Source: Stygiobacter electus
GTDB taxonomy: Bacteria; Bacteroidota; Ignavibacteria; Ignavibacteriales; Melioribacteraceae
Assembly (NCBI GenBank): GCA_029210465.1
Contig: JARGDL010000012.1
Coordinates: forward strand, 41,959-105,958
Reading direction: 5' to 3'
DNA length: 64,000 bases
The notes under the pieces are model-generated. The model saw only the letters and a program-made list of their open reading frames with translations, made no database searches and was not told where the DNA came from. Positions 27,987 to 38,296 of this stretch are shown here, piece after piece (position 1 is the first letter of the stretch; each line of letters opens with the position of its first letter). Both the position numbers and the translations under genes were made by a program.

Positions 27987-30233
27987 ATGGCTGCAAGTAA
28001 AGAAGAAGCGTTAAAATATCATAGCGAAGGAAGAAAAGGTAAAATTGAAGTTATAGCTTCCAAACCATGTTACACTGCAAGAGATTTATCATTAGCCTAC
28101 ACACCTGGTGTTGCTGAACCATGTAGAGAAATTGAAAAAAACGATGATGAAGTGTACAACTACACTGCAAAAGGAAATTTAGTTGCTGTTGTTTCAAATG
28201 GTACTGCTGTTTTAGGATTGGGAGATATTGGTCCACATGCAGGCAAACCTGTAATGGAAGGTAAGGGTGTTTTATTCAAAAGGTTTGCCGATATCGATGT
28301 TTTTGATATTGAATTAAAAACAAAAGATCCGAAAGAAATAATTCGCGCTGTTCAACTTTTAGAACCAACCTTTGGTGGAATTAATCTTGAAGATATTAAA
28401 GCACCTGAATGTTTTGAAATTGAAGAAGAATTAATTAAGACAATGAACATTCCTGTATTTCATGATGATCAACATGGGACAGCAATTATTTCTTGTGCTG
28501 CTTTAATTAATGCCACTGAAGTAGCAGGGAAAAAATTAAAAGATCTAAAAATTGTTGTTAGTGGAGCTGGAGCCGCCGCTATTTCTTGTTGTAATCATTA
28601 TGTCGCTGCTGGTTGTAGTCTTGAAAATATTGCTATGTTTGATACGAAAGGACACATCAACAAAAAGAGAACTGATTTAAACAAGTACAAACAAAAATTT
28701 GCTCAAGATATTGTATACAAAGATTTAGCCGATGCAATGAAAGGTGCAGATGTTTTTATTGGTCTATCTAAAGGAAATATAGTTAATCAGGAAATGGTAA
28801 AAAGAATGGCTAAAAATCCAATTGTATTTGCTATGGCTAATCCTGATCCTGAAATTACTTATGATGAAGGAATTGCAGCACGAACAGATATTATAATGGC
28901 AACAGGAAGAAGCGATTACCCAAATCAAGTTAATAATGTTTTAGGATTCCCATTTATTTTCCGTGGGGCATTAGATGTTCGTGCAAGTAAAATTAATCAA
29001 GAAATGAAAATGGCAGCAACTTTAGCACTTGCACAACTTGCTAAAGAAAAAGTCCCTGAAATAGTTATTAATGCTTATGGTGGAAAAGAATTTTCATTTG
29101 GACCTGAATACATAATTCCAAAACCATTTGATCCGCGTGTTCTTTGGTATGTTGCACCAGCTGTTGCAAAAGCAGCTATGGAAACTGGTGTCGCTCGTAA
29201 ACCAATTACAAATTGGAAAGCATATAAAGAAGAATTACAAGATCGACTAGGATTTTCAACAGAAGTTACGCGTGTAATGGTTCATAAGGCTCAACAAAAT
29301 CCTAAAAAAATTGTTTATCCAGAAGGTGAAGAAGAAAAAATTATTCGCGCAGCACAGTCTGTTTATGAAGATAAAATTGCACTTCCAATTCTGTTAGGTA
29401 ATAAAAAAGTAATTGAAAATAAAATAAAAGAAATAGGTTATGATTTAAAACATTTTGAAATAATCGATCCAGAACATTCTGATAAAAGTGTTATTTATTC
29501 AAATAAGTTTTATGAAAAGAGACATAGAAAAGGAATTACACTTCATGAAGCACATTTATTAATGAAACAACCAAATTATTTTGCTTCTATGATGGTTGAA
29601 ATGAATGATGCAGATGCTTTAGTCGGCGGATTAACTTATCATTATCCGCAAACAATTCGTCCTGCACTTCAATGTATTGGTGTTAAAGAAGGATTAAAAG
29701 TAGTTTCTGGAATGTATATAGTCATAATAAAAAGAAAAATATTTTTCTTTGCTGATACAACTGTCAATATTGATCCAACGGCAGAAGAATTAGCAGAAAT
29801 TGCAATTACAACTGCAGATGCAGCCAGAGCATTCGATGTTGAACCAAAAGTTGCTATGCTTTCATTCAGCAATTTTGGAAGCGCAAGTTATCCTCAATCT
29901 CAAAAAGTAGCTAAAGCTACTCAATTAGTTAAAAACTTAAGACCAGATATTATGATTGATGGAGAAATGCAAGCTGATACTGCTGTTGTTCCAGAAAAAT
30001 TGGAAAAAGAATTTCCATTCTCAACATTAAAAGGTACTGCAAATGTTTTAATATTCCCGGATCTTGATTCGGGTAATATTGCTTATAAATTATTCCAAAG
30101 ATTAACTGATGCGACTGTAATTGGTCCAATCATAAATGGAATGAAAAAACCAGTTCATGTAATTCAACGTGGTGATACAGTTCAAGATATTATCAATATT
30201 AGTGCAATTGCAGTTGTTGATGCAAGTAAATAA
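27987..30233 (+). CDS. maeB: NADP-dependent malic enzyme, MaeB type with phosphotransacetylase-like domain
   Basis: Decarboxylates malate to pyruvate with NADP reduction in the cytosol. At 748 residues it has the full MaeB layout: malic enzyme N-terminal domain (about 15-150; Y-containing [22 protein letters not shown]), NAD-binding domain (about 160-400; [37 protein letters not shown]) and a C-terminal PTA_PTB domain (about 430-745). In this family that last domain is thought to be regulatory. I place the start at ATG 27987 behind GAGG (27977-27980), not at an upstream TTG. Terminators on both sides suggest a single-gene transcript. Confidence 0.96.
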   Translation: MAASKEEALKYHSEGRKGKIEVIASKPCYTARDLSLAYTPGVAEPCREIEKNDDEVYNYTAKGNLVAVVSNGTAVLGLGDIGPHAGKPVMEGKGVLFKRFADIDVFDIELKTKDPKEIIRAVQLLEPTFGGINLEDIKAPECFEIEEELIKTMNIPVFHDDQHGTAIISCAALINATEVAGKKLKDLKIVVSGAGAAAISCCNHYVAAGCSLENIAMFDTKGHINKKRTDLNKYKQKFAQDIVYKDLADAMKGADVFIGLSKGNIVNQEMVKRMAKNPIVFAMANPDPEITYDEGIAARTDIIMATGRSDYPNQVNNVLGFPFIFRGALDVRASKINQEMKMAATLALAQLAKEKVPEIVINAYGGKEFSFGPEYIIPKPFDPRVLWYVAPAVAKAAMETGVARKPITNWKAYKEELQDRLGFSTEVTRVMVHKAQQNPKKIVYPEGEEEKIIRAAQSVYEDKIALPILLGNKKVIENKIKEIGYDLKHFEIIDPEHSDKSVIYSNKFYEKRHRKGITLHEAHLLMKQPNYFASMMVEMNDADALVGGLTYHYPQTIRPALQCIGVKEGLKVVSGMYIVIIKRKIFFFADTTVNIDPTAEELAEIAITTADAARAFDVEPKVAMLSFSNFGSASYPQSQKVAKATQLVKNLRPDIMIDGEMQADTAVVPEKLEKEFPFSTLKGTANVLIFPDLDSGNIAYKLFQRLTDATVIGPIINGMKKPVHVIQRGDTVQDIINISAIAVVDASK

Positions 30234-30258
30234 TTGATTTATTGTAATCTAATTTTTA

Positions 30259-30290
30259 AGTCAGCCTTTATTTTTAAAGGCTGACTATTT
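30259..30290 (+). terminator. Terminator after maeB
   Basis: AGTCAGCCTTTA (30259-30270) pairs perfectly with TAAAGGCTGACT (30275-30286) around a TTTT loop, followed by ATTTT. It lies 25 bases after the maeB stop. Confidence 0.9.
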
Positions 30291-30360
30291 TAATGTGATA
30301 ATTGAAGCATTTGAAAAAAGTAAAAGTGTCATTTATATAAGAAGTATAATGAATTGATGA

Positions 30361-30406
30361 AAGTCATGGTTCTACAATCCCGACAAAGTCGTGATCACCA
30401 TGACTT
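30361..30406. repeat. Nested palindrome, REP-like element
   Basis: AAGTCATGGT (30361-30370) pairs with ACCATGACTT (30397-30406) and encloses a smaller hairpin CGAC-AAA-GTCG (30381-30391). It lies in the 327-base gap between maeB and the next gene and has no T-run, so a REP-type dispersed element is more likely than a terminator. A related hairpin is at 43653-43686. Otherwise the gap 30291-30560 shows only AT-rich sequence. Confidence 0.6.
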
Positions 30407-30560
30407 AGTTTTGTAATAAACTCTAACAGATAGACAAACCTTTATAAACTCAATAATTTTTCAGAAGTCTCTCAGCATAACATCTTTTCAATTAAATAAA
30501 ATTTCTTTCTAAAAGTTAAAGTTACCTTTTTTATATTTAGGAAGTAAATGATTTAATAAA

Positions 30561-31190
30561 GTGCTTAAAAATATAGTTTACATATTTGGAAGTGTTGTAA
30601 TTTTTTTTGCCGGAATGGTTTTTTATGGAATGATTTTAAACATAAAAGAAATTACATTAAAAGACGCAATGATAGAGAAAGGCGTTTCACAAATACTTGA
30701 GCCGCAAATAATCATTGATAAAAAAAAATTTACACTTTACTTATATAATAATAAAAAGTTGATAAAGACTTATAAAGCTTCGTTTGGGAAAAATCAAAGT
30801 ATAGTTAAAACAAACAAAAACGATAATGTAACTCCAATTGGAGATTATAAAATTTGTGATAAAAGTTCTTCAACAAAATATTATAAAGAATTGAAGCTGG
30901 ACTATCCAAATATTAATGATGCTTCAGAAGCTTTAACAAGAAATTACATAAATAAAGATGAATTTGATGCAATAATTCTTGCTCATCAAAAAAATGAATG
31001 TACTCCAAAAGAAACATCTCTTGGTGCAAACATTTCAATACATGGAATAGGTGAATATGATTTTATTTTTAGGAATTTACCATTTACATTTAATTGGACT
31101 AATGGTTCAATAGCTGTTAGCAATGAAAGTATTGATGAGCTTTATTCAGTTGTAAAAATCGGTACACCAGTAAAGATTACTTATAAATGA
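30561..31190 (+). CDS. L,D-transpeptidase-like (YkuD) protein with Cys replaced by Ser
   Basis: A 209-residue protein starting at GTG. It has an N-terminal membrane anchor or signal (IVYIFGSVVIFFAGMVFYGMIL) and a YkuD-type domain (IDKKKFTLYLYNNKKLIKTY; VTPIGDYKI; conserved His161 in SIHGIGEYD). YkuD enzymes make 3-3 peptidoglycan cross-links or attach/cleave lipoprotein links with a Cys in a WT.GCIA..N motif. Here the motif reads NWTNGSIAVSNESIDEL: the catalytic position is Ser183 (codon TCA at 31107-31109). The domain is otherwise intact, so it may be a non-catalytic binder or a changed enzyme. It overlaps the Omp85 gene by 4 bases. Confidence 0.85.
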   Translation: MLKNIVYIFGSVVIFFAGMVFYGMILNIKEITLKDAMIEKGVSQILEPQIIIDKKKFTLYLYNNKKLIKTYKASFGKNQSIVKTNKNDNVTPIGDYKICDKSSSTKYYKELKLDYPNINDASEALTRNYINKDEFDAIILAHQKNECTPKETSLGANISIHGIGEYDFIFRNLPFTFNWTNGSIAVSNESIDELYSVVKIGTPVKITYK

Positions 31191-33310
31191 GATTAATATT
31201 AGTAAAAACTATAGTTCTGTTTTTTGTAATTAATTCAGTTTCTATTTCTCAGGAAAAGAAATTTGAATTAACTAAAATAAATTTCGTTGGAAATAATTCA
31301 ATCTCAACTTCAAATTTGCTTTCAATTATTTATTCAAAAGAATCACCAAATTGGGTTTCTCAATTATTAAATAAGTTTAGCAGTATAGGCGGCAAACCAA
31401 TTTATTTCGATTCCCTTTTAATTGCCTCTGATATTCAAGCAATAAAATCTTACTATCAGTCAAAAGGTTACTTTAAAACAAAAGTAAAAGCAAATTATGT
31501 TATTAACACAAAGAAAAATGAAGCTGAATTAAATTTTATTATCGATGAACGAGAACCTGCTTTTATCAAAAGTTTTATGGTAAAAGGTTTCGAATGGATT
31601 GCGGCAGAATATCGTGAATATCTTTTAGATTACATTCAAAGAGATACAAATCGAGTTTATGAAGATGCAATAATAGAACAAAAAAATAATTATACATTAA
31701 CTTACCTGCGCGATCGTGGTTACATGCTTATTAAAGCTGAAAAACCATTGATAACAATTGATACAATAAAAAATAAAGTTGAAATTCTTCTTTCATATAA
31801 TGCTGGTAAAAGATATAAAATAAGTAACATCTTCACGACAAGAACCGGAAAAGGTTTTGATAAAATTGATGATGAATTACTTTATGAATTGGTTTCTATA
31901 AAGCCAGGTAGTTGGTATAGCCATGCTGATATTCAACGAGGTCAGGTTAGATTATATCGAACTAATTTATTCACTTCTTCGATTATTAATAGTATAATTT
32001 CAGATACCGTCGGTAATACTGTCCCATTAAATATTAATGTTGATATTGGTTTGATGCATGAACTTTCACCAGAAATTATTATGAATAACGAAGATAATAC
32101 ATTCAATCTTGGTACAGCATTAAATTTTGTTCGAAAAAACTTTTTAGGTGGTGCAAGAAAATTAACTGCTTCAACTTCAATTGCCGCTCAAAATATTTCT
32201 GAGTTTATTAAAAAACCTTCATTTGCAGATTCTTCTTTTTATGGTTATGCAGACGCAAGAATAAGTTTAGAACAACCTTTTATTTTTGGTTATCCTATCA
32301 GTACAAAATTAGAATCATATTTCACACTTCAAAAAAGAAGGAATGAATACAACTCAACTCTTTACGGCGGTAAAGTTAGTTTCGATTTTGAATTACCTTA
32401 CAATGTATATCTTAATTCATTAAATATGTATTTCAATGTTGAACATTCAGAATATCTTTATAAGAGAGAATATTTAGTCAATATTGCAGCTAACTATTTT
32501 GAATTAAAAGAAGGGTTGTCTTTAAAGACGGCTGATTCACTTGCGAATTATTTTGTAGATAACCAACTAAAATCAAGATCCTTTAATAGTACAAATCAAC
32601 TTTTGGGTTTAAACTTTGGTGCAAATAAAACCGATGATTTTTTGTATCCTACTAATGGTTATTCATTATCTTTTGTACTGGAAGAAGCTAATTCAATTGC
32701 ATATCTTTTCAGTAAAATATTTAATACCAACTTTGAAAGACCACTAAGTTTCAAGACTATAATAACTTCAACTTTTTATCCACAAATTTATAATTCTAAA
32801 ACAAATGTTTTTGGCATAAAATTTAAAGTTGGTAAAATATTTACATATCGAGGAAATCAAGCAGATATTTCAATTAACCAAAGATTGTATGCAGGTGGAA
32901 GCAACTCAATTCGCGGTTGGGGAACTCGTCAACTTGTTCCTAAAAACCCATTATTGAATTTAACAAACATAACTCAAGAGGATTTAGATGCATTTTTAAT
33001 TAAAGGTGCTGTTACAGGTGGATTTATTTTAATGGAAGGTTCATTTGAATCACGTCATAAATTTTTGGACAAATTAGGTGCAGTTTTATTTATTGATTAT
33101 GGAAATACATGGAATGATTATAACGAAGTAAGAATAGATCAAATAGCTGTGGCCGCTGGTTTTGGTTTTAGATTTTATTCTGATTTTATTCCATTCAGAA
33201 TTGATTTTGGCTTTAAAGCTTACGATCCACAAGATCAAAGAAGTTTTTTTAAGAAAAAAATATGGGGTGAATTACTGCAATTTCATATCGGTATTGGAGA
33301 AGCTTTCTGA
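31187..33310 (+). CDS. Omp85-family outer-membrane protein (BamA/TamA-like)
   Basis: A 707-residue protein with a signal peptide (VLFFVINSVSISQ), N-terminal POTRA-type domains (about 24-290; FELTKINFVGNNSIS, SYYQSKGYFKTKVKANY, GKRYKISNIF) and a C-terminal 16-strand-type surface-antigen barrel ending in an aromatic-rich strand (ELLQFHIGIGEAF). The conserved loop-6 signature appears as GSNSIRGWGTRQL. BamA inserts barrels and TamA exports surface proteins; at about 700 residues with fewer POTRA domains this looks closer to the TamA-like group. Translation is coupled to the L,D-transpeptidase-like gene (4-base overlap), suggesting an envelope operon. Confidence 0.9.
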   Translation: MRLILVKTIVLFFVINSVSISQEKKFELTKINFVGNNSISTSNLLSIIYSKESPNWVSQLLNKFSSIGGKPIYFDSLLIASDIQAIKSYYQSKGYFKTKVKANYVINTKKNEAELNFIIDEREPAFIKSFMVKGFEWIAAEYREYLLDYIQRDTNRVYEDAIIEQKNNYTLTYLRDRGYMLIKAEKPLITIDTIKNKVEILLSYNAGKRYKISNIFTTRTGKGFDKIDDELLYELVSIKPGSWYSHADIQRGQVRLYRTNLFTSSIINSIISDTVGNTVPLNINVDIGLMHELSPEIIMNNEDNTFNLGTALNFVRKNFLGGARKLTASTSIAAQNISEFIKKPSFADSSFYGYADARISLEQPFIFGYPISTKLESYFTLQKRRNEYNSTLYGGKVSFDFELPYNVYLNSLNMYFNVEHSEYLYKREYLVNIAANYFELKEGLSLKTADSLANYFVDNQLKSRSFNSTNQLLGLNFGANKTDDFLYPTNGYSLSFVLEEANSIAYLFSKIFNTNFERPLSFKTIITSTFYPQIYNSKTNVFGIKFKVGKIFTYRGNQADISINQRLYAGGSNSIRGWGTRQLVPKNPLLNLTNITQEDLDAFLIKGAVTGGFILMEGSFESRHKFLDKLGAVLFIDYGNTWNDYNEVRIDQIAVAAGFGFRFYSDFIPFRIDFGFKAYDPQDQRSFFKKKIWGELLQFHIGIGEAF

Positions 33311-33320
33311 TTTATTTTCT

Positions 33321-33351
33321 TTTGTGGAGTCTTTATTTTTGAGTAAATTTG
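33321..33351 (+). promoter_or_regulatory. Candidate Bacteroidota-type promoter for yicC-gmk-rpoZ
   Basis: TTTG (33321-33324), 19 bases, then TAAATTTG (33344-33351) fits the -33 TTTG / -7 TAnnTTTG promoter pattern known from Bacteroidota. The yicC start is 25 bases downstream. Whether this organism's sigma factor uses the same pattern is inference. Confidence 0.5.
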
Positions 33352-33376
33352 CCCTCACTTTTTTAACGAGGATTGT

Positions 33377-34252
33377 ATGATTTCCAGCATGACTGGCTAC
33401 GGAAAAGGATTTGCTGCAAATGATGAACTTTCTATAGAAGCTGAAATAAAAAGTGTCAACAGTAGATTTCTTGAAATTTCTCTTAAATTACCAAAATATC
33501 TTCTCAACAAAGAATTAGAAATTAAAGAACGTTTAAAATCAAAAATTAAACGTGGGAAAATTTATCTTGCTGTTACAGTTAAGAAAGGTGATGTTTTAGA
33601 AAAATTCAACGAGATTGATCCTGATTCTGTTAAATATGCTTTGAATTTATTAAAGGATATTAAAAAAGCAGCAAAGATTAAAGACAAAGTTAAACTTTCT
33701 GATATTTTGCTTTTTCAAAATACGCTATTTAAAGATGATAATGAACAAGCAAATCAAGAAATGGATTTAGTTTTTCAAGCTATTGATGAGTCAATAAATG
33801 AACTCAAAAAAATGAGAGATGCTGAAGGTTTAGAATTAGAAAAAGATTTAAGAAACAGGCTTGAACTTATTGAAGATGCTGTTAATTTTATTGAAAACAA
33901 TGCTAATCTTTCTGTAATAAATTATTTTGAAAAAATTAAAGAAAAAGCTGCACAGCTATATTCTGATTTTTCGAATAATACAGATAGATTAAACCTTGAA
34001 TTGGCGTTACTTGCAGAAAGAGCTGATGTTACTGAAGAATGTGTTAGATTAAAAAGTCATATAAAACTTTTCAATGAAACTTTGAACAAACCAGAAGAAG
34101 CAGGAAGAAAATTAAATTTTATTGTGCAAGAAATGAATCGTGAAGCAAACACTATAAATAGTAAATCTATTTCTTCAGAAATTTCTCATAAAGGAATTTT
34201 AATTAAAGAAGAAATTGAAAAAATACGTGAACAAATTCAAAATATTGAGTAA
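33377..34252 (+). CDS. yicC: YicC/YloC family endoribonuclease
   Basis: A 291-residue protein with the family hallmarks at both ends: MISSMTGYGKG at the N-terminus, and RADVTEECVRLKSHIKLF plus KLNFIVQEMNREANTINSK at the C-terminus. YicC proteins have been described as RNases acting on structured RNAs, and the gene commonly sits next to gmk and rpoZ, as here. It is cytosolic. The spacing to gmk is 2 bases. Confidence 0.95.
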   Translation: MISSMTGYGKGFAANDELSIEAEIKSVNSRFLEISLKLPKYLLNKELEIKERLKSKIKRGKIYLAVTVKKGDVLEKFNEIDPDSVKYALNLLKDIKKAAKIKDKVKLSDILLFQNTLFKDDNEQANQEMDLVFQAIDESINELKKMRDAEGLELEKDLRNRLELIEDAVNFIENNANLSVINYFEKIKEKAAQLYSDFSNNTDRLNLELALLAERADVTEECVRLKSHIKLFNETLNKPEEAGRKLNFIVQEMNREANTINSKSISSEISHKGILIKEEIEKIREQIQNIE

Positions 34253-34254
34253 AA

Positions 34255-34830
34255 GTGAAATTGAGTAAACCAAAATTGTTTGTCTTTTCAGCACCAAGTG
34301 GAAGCGGAAAAACAACCATTGTTAAAGATGTTTTAAACACATTCCCAAATTTTGTTTTTTCAATTTCTGCAACAACAAGAAAAAAAAGACAATCAGAAAA
34401 AAATGGTGTAGATTACTTTTTTATCTCCGAAACTGAATTCAAAGAAAAAATTGAAAAAAATGAATTTGTTGAATGGGAAAAATTTTACGATTATTACTAT
34501 GGAACTTTGAAATCTCAAATAGAAGAAAACATAAGTAAAGGATTGAACACAGTTTTTGAAGTTGATGTTAAAGGTGCGTTAAGTATTAAAAAATATTATC
34601 CTGATGCTGTTTTAATTTTTATTGCCCCGCCAAGCATTGAAGAATTAAAACAAAGATTAATTAAAAGAAATACTGAAACTGAAGAAGACCTTAAGAAAAG
34701 AATTGAAAGAGCAGAAATGGAATTAAGTTTCAAAGATAAGTTTGACTATGAAGTTTCAAATTCCGATTTAGAAATTGCAAAGAAAAAAGTTAGAGAAATA
34801 ATAGAAAAAGAAATAAAGGAGGAAATATAA
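34255..34830 (+). CDS. gmk: Guanylate kinase
   Basis: Phosphorylates GMP to GDP with ATP. A 191-residue protein of typical length with P-loop FSAPSGSGKTT near residues 11-21, the GMP-binding stretch SATTRKKRQSEKNGVDYFF, and the lid/C-terminal motif RLIKRNTETEEDLKKRI. The start is GTG at 34255, 2 bases after yicC. The stop overlaps the rpoZ start (TAATG). Confidence 0.97.
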   Translation: MKLSKPKLFVFSAPSGSGKTTIVKDVLNTFPNFVFSISATTRKKRQSEKNGVDYFFISETEFKEKIEKNEFVEWEKFYDYYYGTLKSQIEENISKGLNTVFEVDVKGALSIKKYYPDAVLIFIAPPSIEELKQRLIKRNTETEEDLKKRIERAEMELSFKDKFDYEVSNSDLEIAKKKVREIIEKEIKEEI

Positions 34831-35123
34831 TGGCAATTCAACCTTTGAGCTTAAAACAGATCAAAGAAAATGCTTCTAATCTTTACGAAGCTGTAATTGT
34901 TGCTGCAAGAAGAGCAAGAAGAATTAATGATGATCTTAAACTTGAATTTAATGCTCTGCTTAGCACAGTAACAAATTCAAATGATGATCAATACGAAGAC
35001 AAAGAAAATCCAGAACAATTAAAACTTTCTTTGGAATTTGATAAAAGAGAAAAGCCGCACATTCAAGCAATTAAAGAAGTTCGTGATGGCAAAGTTAAAT
35101 TCCGTTACAAATCTGAGAAATAA
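34830..35123 (+). CDS. rpoZ: RNA polymerase omega subunit
   Basis: A 97-residue protein in the standard gmk-rpoZ order. The omega signature is NLYEAVIVAARRARRIND near residues 17-34, and the acidic/basic C-terminal tail is usual for this phylum group. Omega assists assembly and stability of the beta' subunit. AAAGGAGG precedes the ATG and the gene overlaps gmk by one base. Confidence 0.9.
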   Translation: MAIQPLSLKQIKENASNLYEAVIVAARRARRINDDLKLEFNALLSTVTNSNDDQYEDKENPEQLKLSLEFDKREKPHIQAIKEVRDGKVKFRYKSEK

Positions 35124-35143
35124 TTTAATTGACAACTTTTTGA

Positions 35144-35176
35144 GCGGAGCTGCAGTTACAGGTCCGCTTTTTTTGT
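35144..35176 (+). terminator. Terminator after rpoZ
   Basis: AGCGGA (35144-35149) pairs with TCCGCT (35164-35169) and is followed by T7. It ends the yicC-gmk-rpoZ operon. Confidence 0.85.
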
Positions 35177-35226
35177 TTTTAAATATTAACTAATTTTATG
35201 TAGAAAAATAATAGCCCAATATTTAA

Positions 35227-35985
35227 GTGGAAGAAATAAAAAAACAATTAATTGAAGTATTAAAAGACCAGCAAAGTATTTTTGGCGATGACCTGTTTGA
35301 AAGAATTGAGATTGGTCGTATTGAAAAAAAGAAAAAAGAATTTGCAGTAAAATTTATTGAAGATTCAAATACAGTTGAAAATAATGAACTTACAATAAGT
35401 GGATTAACTTTGGAAGAATATCAAAAAGCAGAAAATTTAGAAGAATTAAATTCAATGATTTCCGATTGCCAATTATGTCCACTTGGTAAAACAAGAAATA
35501 AATTTGTATTTGGAATTGGTAATCCAAATGCAGATGCAATGCTAATTGGCGAAGCACCAGGTGCAGATGAAGATTTGCAAGGTGAACCTTTTGTTGGTCG
35601 GGCTGGTAAACTTTTAACAGATATTCTTAAAGCAATTAATTTTACTCGCGATGAAGTTTACATTGCAAACATTCTAAAATGTCGTCCACCTGGAAATCGT
35701 GATCCGCTTCCTTCCGAAATGGAAACTTGTATGCCTTACTTGTTAAAACAAATTGAATTAATCAAACCAAAAGTTATTTTATGTTTAGGAAGAGTAGCGG
35801 CAAATGGATTGTTAAATAAAAAGTTAACACTTTCTGCTTTAAGAGAAAACATTTACGATTTTTATGGAATAAAAGTAATTGTTACATATCATCCTGCAGC
35901 ATTATTAAGAAATCCCAATTGGAAACGAGGCTGTTGGGAAGATGTAAAAAAATTTCGAAAAATTTATGATGAGTTAACAGCTTAG
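35227..35985 (+). CDS. Family 4 uracil-DNA glycosylase (Fe-S)
   Basis: Removes uracil from DNA as the first step of base excision repair. A 252-residue protein with a poorly conserved 80-residue N-terminal extension, then the core: Fe-S cysteines in [20 protein letters not shown] and RGCWEDV; catalytic motif [20 protein letters not shown] (in part); and the His motif [11 protein letters not shown]. It starts with GTG and ends 2 bases before dnaB, so the genes are co-transcribed. Confidence 0.93.
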   Translation: MEEIKKQLIEVLKDQQSIFGDDLFERIEIGRIEKKKKEFAVKFIEDSNTVENNELTISGLTLEEYQKAENLEELNSMISDCQLCPLGKTRNKFVFGIGNPNADAMLIGEAPGADEDLQGEPFVGRAGKLLTDILKAINFTRDEVYIANILKCRPPGNRDPLPSEMETCMPYLLKQIELIKPKVILCLGRVAANGLLNKKLTLSALRENIYDFYGIKVIVTYHPAALLRNPNWKRGCWEDVKKFRKIYDELTA

Positions 35986-35987
35986 TT

Positions 35988-37451
35988 ATGGCAAAAAAAT
36001 CTGATTCAAAAAAAAATAATCAACCTGATTATAATATTGAAAAATTGAAATCAACAACAAAACAACCACCTTCTGCTGTTGAAGTTGAAATGTCTGTGCT
36101 TGGTGCACTGATGATTGATGAAGAGGCTGTTCCAAAAGCAGTTGAACTTCTTCAACCTGAAGCTTTCTTCGATCCTAAAAATGCAATTATTTTTAATGCA
36201 ATAACTTCATTATACGAAAGTGGTGAACCTGTTGATACAGTTTCTGTTTACGAAGAATTAAAAAAAGAAGGTAAAGTTGAACAAGCTGGTGGTGCGGCTT
36301 ACATAAGTAAATTAACTAAGGATATTTCTTCTGCGGCAAATATAGATTATCATGCACGTGTTGTTCTTGAAAAATGGATTTTAAGAAAATTAATTTCCTC
36401 TTCAATGGAAATTGCTTCCCTCGCTTTCGAAGGACAGAAAGATGTTTTCGATCTTTTGGATGAAGCTGAAAATAAAATCTTTCAAATTTCTGAACAGGGA
36501 ATTAAAGAATCTTTTACTTCAATGGAAAAAGCTGTAAAAGAAGCTTGGGAATTAATTGAAGCAATTCATGCAAAAAAAATTTCAACTTATTCTGTTCCAA
36601 CTGGATTTACTGAACTTGATGATATATTAGGTGGATTTCAAAAATCTGATTTGATAATAATTGCAGCAAGACCAGCAATGGGAAAAACTGCCTTTGCTAT
36701 GTCCGCCGCAAGAAATGCCGCAATTGAAAATAAAATTCCTATTGGTGTTTTTAGTCTTGAAATGGCAACTAATCAATTAGTTACACGTTTGATTTCTGCA
36801 GAAGCAAGAATTAATGCTCACAGTTTAAGAACTGGTAAATTTAAAGTTGAGGATGGTGCAAAATTTTCTCGTATTATTCATAGATTAACTCAAGCACCAA
36901 TTTATATTGATGATACACCAGGAATATCAATCCTTGAATTACGTGCAAAAGCAAGAAGATTAAAAAATGAAAAAAATATTGGACTTTTGATTGTTGATTA
37001 TCTTCAATTAGTTAATCCTTCAATTCATATGGATAGCCGAGAAAGAGAAATATCTACAATCTCACGATCATTAAAAGCATTAGCAAAAGAATTAAACATT
37101 CCGGTAATTGCACTTTCACAGTTAAATAGACAGGTTGAAACACGTTCAGATAAAAGACCACAACTTTCAGATCTTCGCGAATCAGGCTCTATTGAACAAG
37201 ATGCCGATGTTGTTATTTTTCTTAATCGTCCTGAAGTTTATGGTATAACACAATTTTCTGGTAGCGATGATATGAAAGGAGAAAGTACTGAAGGTATTGC
37301 TGAAGTAATTATTGGTAAACAAAGAAATGGACCTATTGGCGAAGTGAAATTAAAATTTTTAAAAGAATATGCTCGCTTTGAAAACTTAGATCGTTTTCAT
37401 GTTTTACCTGAATCATTTGAAACACCACAAATTGAGGAGAAACCATTTTGA
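35988..37451 (+). CDS. dnaB: Replicative DNA helicase DnaB
   Basis: Hexameric 5'-3' helicase at the replication fork. At 487 residues it has the N-terminal primase-interacting domain (PPSAVEVEMSVLGALMID from about 26) and the RecA-like domain with Walker A ARPAMGKTAFAMSAA (near 225-240), Walker B LLIVDYLQL (near 340) and DLRESGSIEQDADVV. There is no intein. The stop overlaps the TTG start of the next gene by 4 bases. Confidence 0.97.
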   Translation: MAKKSDSKKNNQPDYNIEKLKSTTKQPPSAVEVEMSVLGALMIDEEAVPKAVELLQPEAFFDPKNAIIFNAITSLYESGEPVDTVSVYEELKKEGKVEQAGGAAYISKLTKDISSAANIDYHARVVLEKWILRKLISSSMEIASLAFEGQKDVFDLLDEAENKIFQISEQGIKESFTSMEKAVKEAWELIEAIHAKKISTYSVPTGFTELDDILGGFQKSDLIIIAARPAMGKTAFAMSAARNAAIENKIPIGVFSLEMATNQLVTRLISAEARINAHSLRTGKFKVEDGAKFSRIIHRLTQAPIYIDDTPGISILELRAKARRLKNEKNIGLLIVDYLQLVNPSIHMDSREREISTISRSLKALAKELNIPVIALSQLNRQVETRSDKRPQLSDLRESGSIEQDADVVIFLNRPEVYGITQFSGSDDMKGESTEGIAEVIIGKQRNGPIGEVKLKFLKEYARFENLDRFHVLPESFETPQIEEKPF

Positions 37452-38296
37452 AAACATTAAAATATTTATTCGTTTTTATTTTTACCCTTATAAATTTTGT
37501 TTATGCACAATCTTATACTCAAAAAGATGTTGAAATTTGTAATTCAAAATTTAAATTGGCAGTTTCAAAAGAACTTGCTTCAAAACCAATTAATGAAATA
37601 ATAATTGAAATTGGAAAAAGTTTTTTAGGAACTGATTATGTTGCTAATACTTTGGAAAAAGGGGATAAAGAAAATCTTATAATTAATCTTACTGGATTAG
37701 ACTGTTATACATTTTTAGAATCAACATTTGCACTTTCACGCTGTGTGAAAAATGGAAAAACCACTTTTGAAAATTATCTTAAAGAAATTGAAAACATTCG
37801 CTATCGTGATGGAAAAATGAATGAATATCCTTCACGTCTTCACTACTTTTCAGATTGGATTTATGACATTGACAAAAGAGGTTTAGGTAAAAATATAACT
37901 AAAGAAATCGGCGGATTAAAAATAAATAAGAATATTAATTTCATGACTACTCATGTTGATTCTTATCGTCAATTAAAAGAAAATCCCAAATTTGTTGAAG
38001 CTATAAAAAAAATAGAAAATGAAATTTCAAAAAGAGATTACTATTACATTCCAGAAGAAAAAATTGCTGAAGTTGAAAGCAAAATTCAAAGCGGAGATTT
38101 AATTGGTATTACATCAACTTTGGAAGGAATGGATATTGCACATACTGGAATTGCAATTCGTCTTGATGATGGAAGAATTCATTTTATGCATGCACCGATT
38201 GTAGGTAAAAAAGTTGAAATTACTACAAAACCATTAGCTGATTATGTTATTGGTAACAAAAAACAAAATGGAATTATGGTGGTTAGACCTTTGTAA
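37448..38296 (+). CDS. Exported DUF1460 amidase-like protein
   Basis: A 282-residue protein with signal peptide (YLFVFIFTLINFVYAQ). It belongs to the DUF1460 / N-acetylmuramoyl-L-alanine amidase-like family with an NlpC/P60-type fold: catalytic Cys in GLDCYTFLESTFAL, His in MDIAHTGIAI, plus RLHYFSDWI. It probably acts on peptidoglycan in the periplasm. The start is TTG at 37448 behind GAGGAG, overlapping the dnaB stop. It ends head-to-head with the antisense kinase gene with no spacer, and no terminator is visible between them. Confidence 0.87.
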   Translation: MKTLKYLFVFIFTLINFVYAQSYTQKDVEICNSKFKLAVSKELASKPINEIIIEIGKSFLGTDYVANTLEKGDKENLIINLTGLDCYTFLESTFALSRCVKNGKTTFENYLKEIENIRYRDGKMNEYPSRLHYFSDWIYDIDKRGLGKNITKEIGGLKINKNINFMTTHVDSYRQLKENPKFVEAIKKIENEISKRDYYYIPEEKIAEVESKIQSGDLIGITSTLEGMDIAHTGIAIRLDDGRIHFMHAPIVGKKVEITTKPLADYVIGNKKQNGIMVVRPL

